Below are positions 21,583 to 22,689 of a DNA stretch of 22,689 nucleotides, in pieces. The stretch is from CAMYLR01 sp039590215. Lineage in GTDB: Bacteria > Gemmatimonadota > Gemmatimonadetes > JACCXV01 > JAHWKZ01. The position numbers and the translations under genes are program-made. The first letter of the stretch is position 1. Every line of letters starts with the position of its first letter. The stretch spans positions 1 through 22,689 of the forward strand of contig JBDHFX010000035.1 of the NCBI GenBank assembly GCA_039590215.1, written 5' to 3'. The notes under the pieces were generated by a model. That model did not search any database, was not told the origin of the DNA, and saw nothing but the letters and a program-made list of their open reading frames with translations.

Positions 21583-22403
21583 AGTCGCGGCGGGACGACG
21601 TCGTGTGGCGTACGACTCGGCTCGGTTATCGCTATCCGAGTGCAGATCGGGAAGCGATCGACGAGGCCACGCTCGGCGTGGGCGCGGGCGAGATCGTCGC
21701 ATTGGTTGGGCCAAACGGGTCGGGAAAATCGACGCTCATTCGACTGTTGGTCGGGGCACGCGAGCCGAACCGCGGGCAAACGGAGCTTCTTGGCCGGCCC
21801 CTGCCGGCGTGGGGTGCGCTCGAGATCGCACGCCGGGTGGGGATCATGGCTCAGCACGAGGAGCCGACGTTTCCAGTGACTGTCCGCGAGCTGGTGGCGA
21901 TGGGACGCTATCCGCATCTGGGCGCGTGGCGTCGGCCCGGTGCGGCTGATCGACGCGCGATCGAGCGTTCAATGCAGCGGTGCCGAGTTGAAACGCTAGC
22001 CGATCGATCGTTCGCGACACTGTCGGGCGGCGAGCGCCAACGGGCCCGGCTTGCACGCGCCCTGGCGCAGGAGCCGCTCGCGCTGGCGCTGGATGAGCCG
22101 ACCGCAGCACTCGACATCGCCAGCGAGATGGCGATCTGGGAGCTCTTGACCGCTGAGGCGGCCAAGGGAAGGACCGTACTGCTATCGACCCACAACTTGA
22201 ATCTGGCGGCGCGATACGCGGATCGGTTGATCCTGCTGCATCGAGGCCGCGTGGCCGCTGAGGGGCCTCCCGAGGCCGTGCTCCAAGAGCGCACGCTGAG
22301 CGATGTGTACGGATGGCCGGTCAAAGTCGTGGCGCACCCCGGGCCGGGCCCCGATCAGGGTGCCCCTCAAGTGGTTACACTCCATCCGGAGTCGGCCTCG
22401 TGA
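21579..22403 (+). CDS. btuD: Cobalamin ABC transporter ATP-binding protein (BtuD-like)
   Basis: This ATPase would drive the BtuC-like permease from the cytoplasmic side. Motifs are Walker A GPNGSGKST, the Q-loop region GIMAQHEEPTFPVTVRELV, MGRYPHLGAW (typical of the FepC/BtuD iron-B12 subfamily), signature LSGGERQRARLARALAQEP, Walker B LALALDEPTAALD and H-loop LLSTHNLNLAARYADR. The length is 274 residues. The ATG at 21579 overlaps the btuC stop (ATGA). The same frame is open far upstream across btuC but that part has no ABC features. The C-terminal segment after VYGWPVKVV is Pro/Gly-rich. The operon ends here on the inner-membrane side and continues with an outer-membrane receptor gene. Confidence 0.93.
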   Translation: MKSRRDDVVWRTTRLGYRYPSADREAIDEATLGVGAGEIVALVGPNGSGKSTLIRLLVGAREPNRGQTELLGRPLPAWGALEIARRVGIMAQHEEPTFPVTVRELVAMGRYPHLGAWRRPGAADRRAIERSMQRCRVETLADRSFATLSGGERQRARLARALAQEPLALALDEPTAALDIASEMAIWELLTAEAAKGRTVLLSTHNLNLAARYADRLILLHRGRVAAEGPPEAVLQERTLSDVYGWPVKVVAHPGPGPDQGAPQVVTLHPESAS

Positions 22404-22689
22404 CGCGACTCACGATCTCGCTGATTATCGGACTCCCGTTGGCCGCGTTGTTTGACGGCGCGGCCGGCGACGGCGCCCATGCCCAATGGCCGGGCGAGAT
22501 CGTGGGCTCGATCGTCGACGGCGAAACCCAGCAGGGGGTACCGTTCGCGACCGTCGAGGTCGCCGGTTTGGGGCTCATCGCCACAGCCGGACCAAACGGC
22601 GAGTTCCGGTTCAAGGCGGTGCATTCGGGCACGCATGTGATCCACGTTCGGCGGCTCGGTTACCGGTCAAGCCAGGTCGAGGTCGAAGT
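22400..22689 (+). CDS. Start of a probable TonB-dependent outer-membrane receptor (partial)
   Basis: The frame opens with GTG at 22400, overlapping the btuD stop (GTGA), and runs off the window after 96 complete codons. It encodes a hydrophobic signal segment (LTISLIIGLPLAALF, probable cleavage after AHA before QWPGE) and then a carboxypeptidase-regulatory-like beta-sandwich: EIVGSIVDGETQQGVPFATV, then TAGPNGEFRFKAVHSG and HVIHVRRLGYRSSQVEVEV. This domain commonly leads TonB-dependent receptors in Bacteroidota and Gemmatimonadota. From its place at the end of the B12 operon I infer a BtuB-like receptor, but the plug and barrel are outside the window, so another secreted or surface protein remains possible. 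Confidence 0.7.
   Translation, partial: MTRLTISLIIGLPLAALFDGAAGDGAHAQWPGEIVGSIVDGETQQGVPFATVEVAGLGLIATAGPNGEFRFKAVHSGTHVIHVRRLGYRSSQVEVE

Overview
The window is a dense, GC-rich stretch of a bacterial chromosome with every gene on the + strand. It points to a diderm (outer-membrane) bacterium that makes Kdo-containing lipopolysaccharide. The combination of a Kdo/Lpt block, rpoN-hpf-hprK, a mannose-family PTS, an archaeal-like S-adenosylhomocysteinase and a TonB-type receptor with a carboxypeptidase-like N-terminal domain fits best with the Gemmatimonadota or a related phylum. That assignment is inferred from protein style and gene order; there is no rRNA to confirm it. I saw no tRNA, rRNA, CRISPR array, insertion sequence or phage gene.

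Region 1 (21-6721) runs pyrG, kdsA, kdsC, kdsD, lptC, a large lptA/OstA-like gene and lptB. It makes CTP, makes Kdo from arabinose-5-phosphate, and supplies the periplasmic and ATPase parts of the LPS export bridge. CTP is also the cofactor that activates Kdo. pyrG carries a 16-bp near-tandem duplication that breaks its frame.

Region 2 (6722-16295) begins after a promoter region with a good extended -10 sigma70 promoter and a well-spaced sigma54 (-24/-12) element. It runs rpoN (frame broken by an apparent 1-nt deletion at a T run), hpf, hprK, mannose-family PTS EIIA-EIIB-EIIC-EIID, HPr, Enzyme I, a phosphoglucose/phosphomannose isomerase and a sugar nucleotidyltransferase. It resembles the proteobacterial rpoN-hpf-ptsN locus, but the nitrogen PTS is replaced by HPr kinase and a whole sugar-transporting PTS. 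Sugar imported as a phosphate could pass to the isomerase and then to nucleotide-sugar synthesis for the envelope.

Region 3 (16289-19458) holds metK and ahcY, two steps of the activated methyl cycle, a GC-rich hairpin, and a bifunctional-nuclease (DUF151) gene.

Region 4 (19459-22689) is a cobalamin operon: a cobalamin riboswitch with an intrinsic terminator, then btuF-like, btuC-like (with an apparent 18-residue internal deletion), btuD-like, and the start of an outer-membrane receptor gene that runs off the window. Together these would carry B12 across both membranes.

Most gene junctions are 4-nt stop/start overlaps, often with GTG or TTG starts, so translational coupling is pervasive. The three lesions (pyrG, rpoN, btuC) may be assembly or read errors rather than biology; the two copies in pyrG differ only at a synonymous position, as two strain alleles joined in a metagenome assembly would. 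I did not find an obviously new defence or mobile system. The most interesting feature is the LPS-export/sigma54/HprK/mannose-PTS supercluster.
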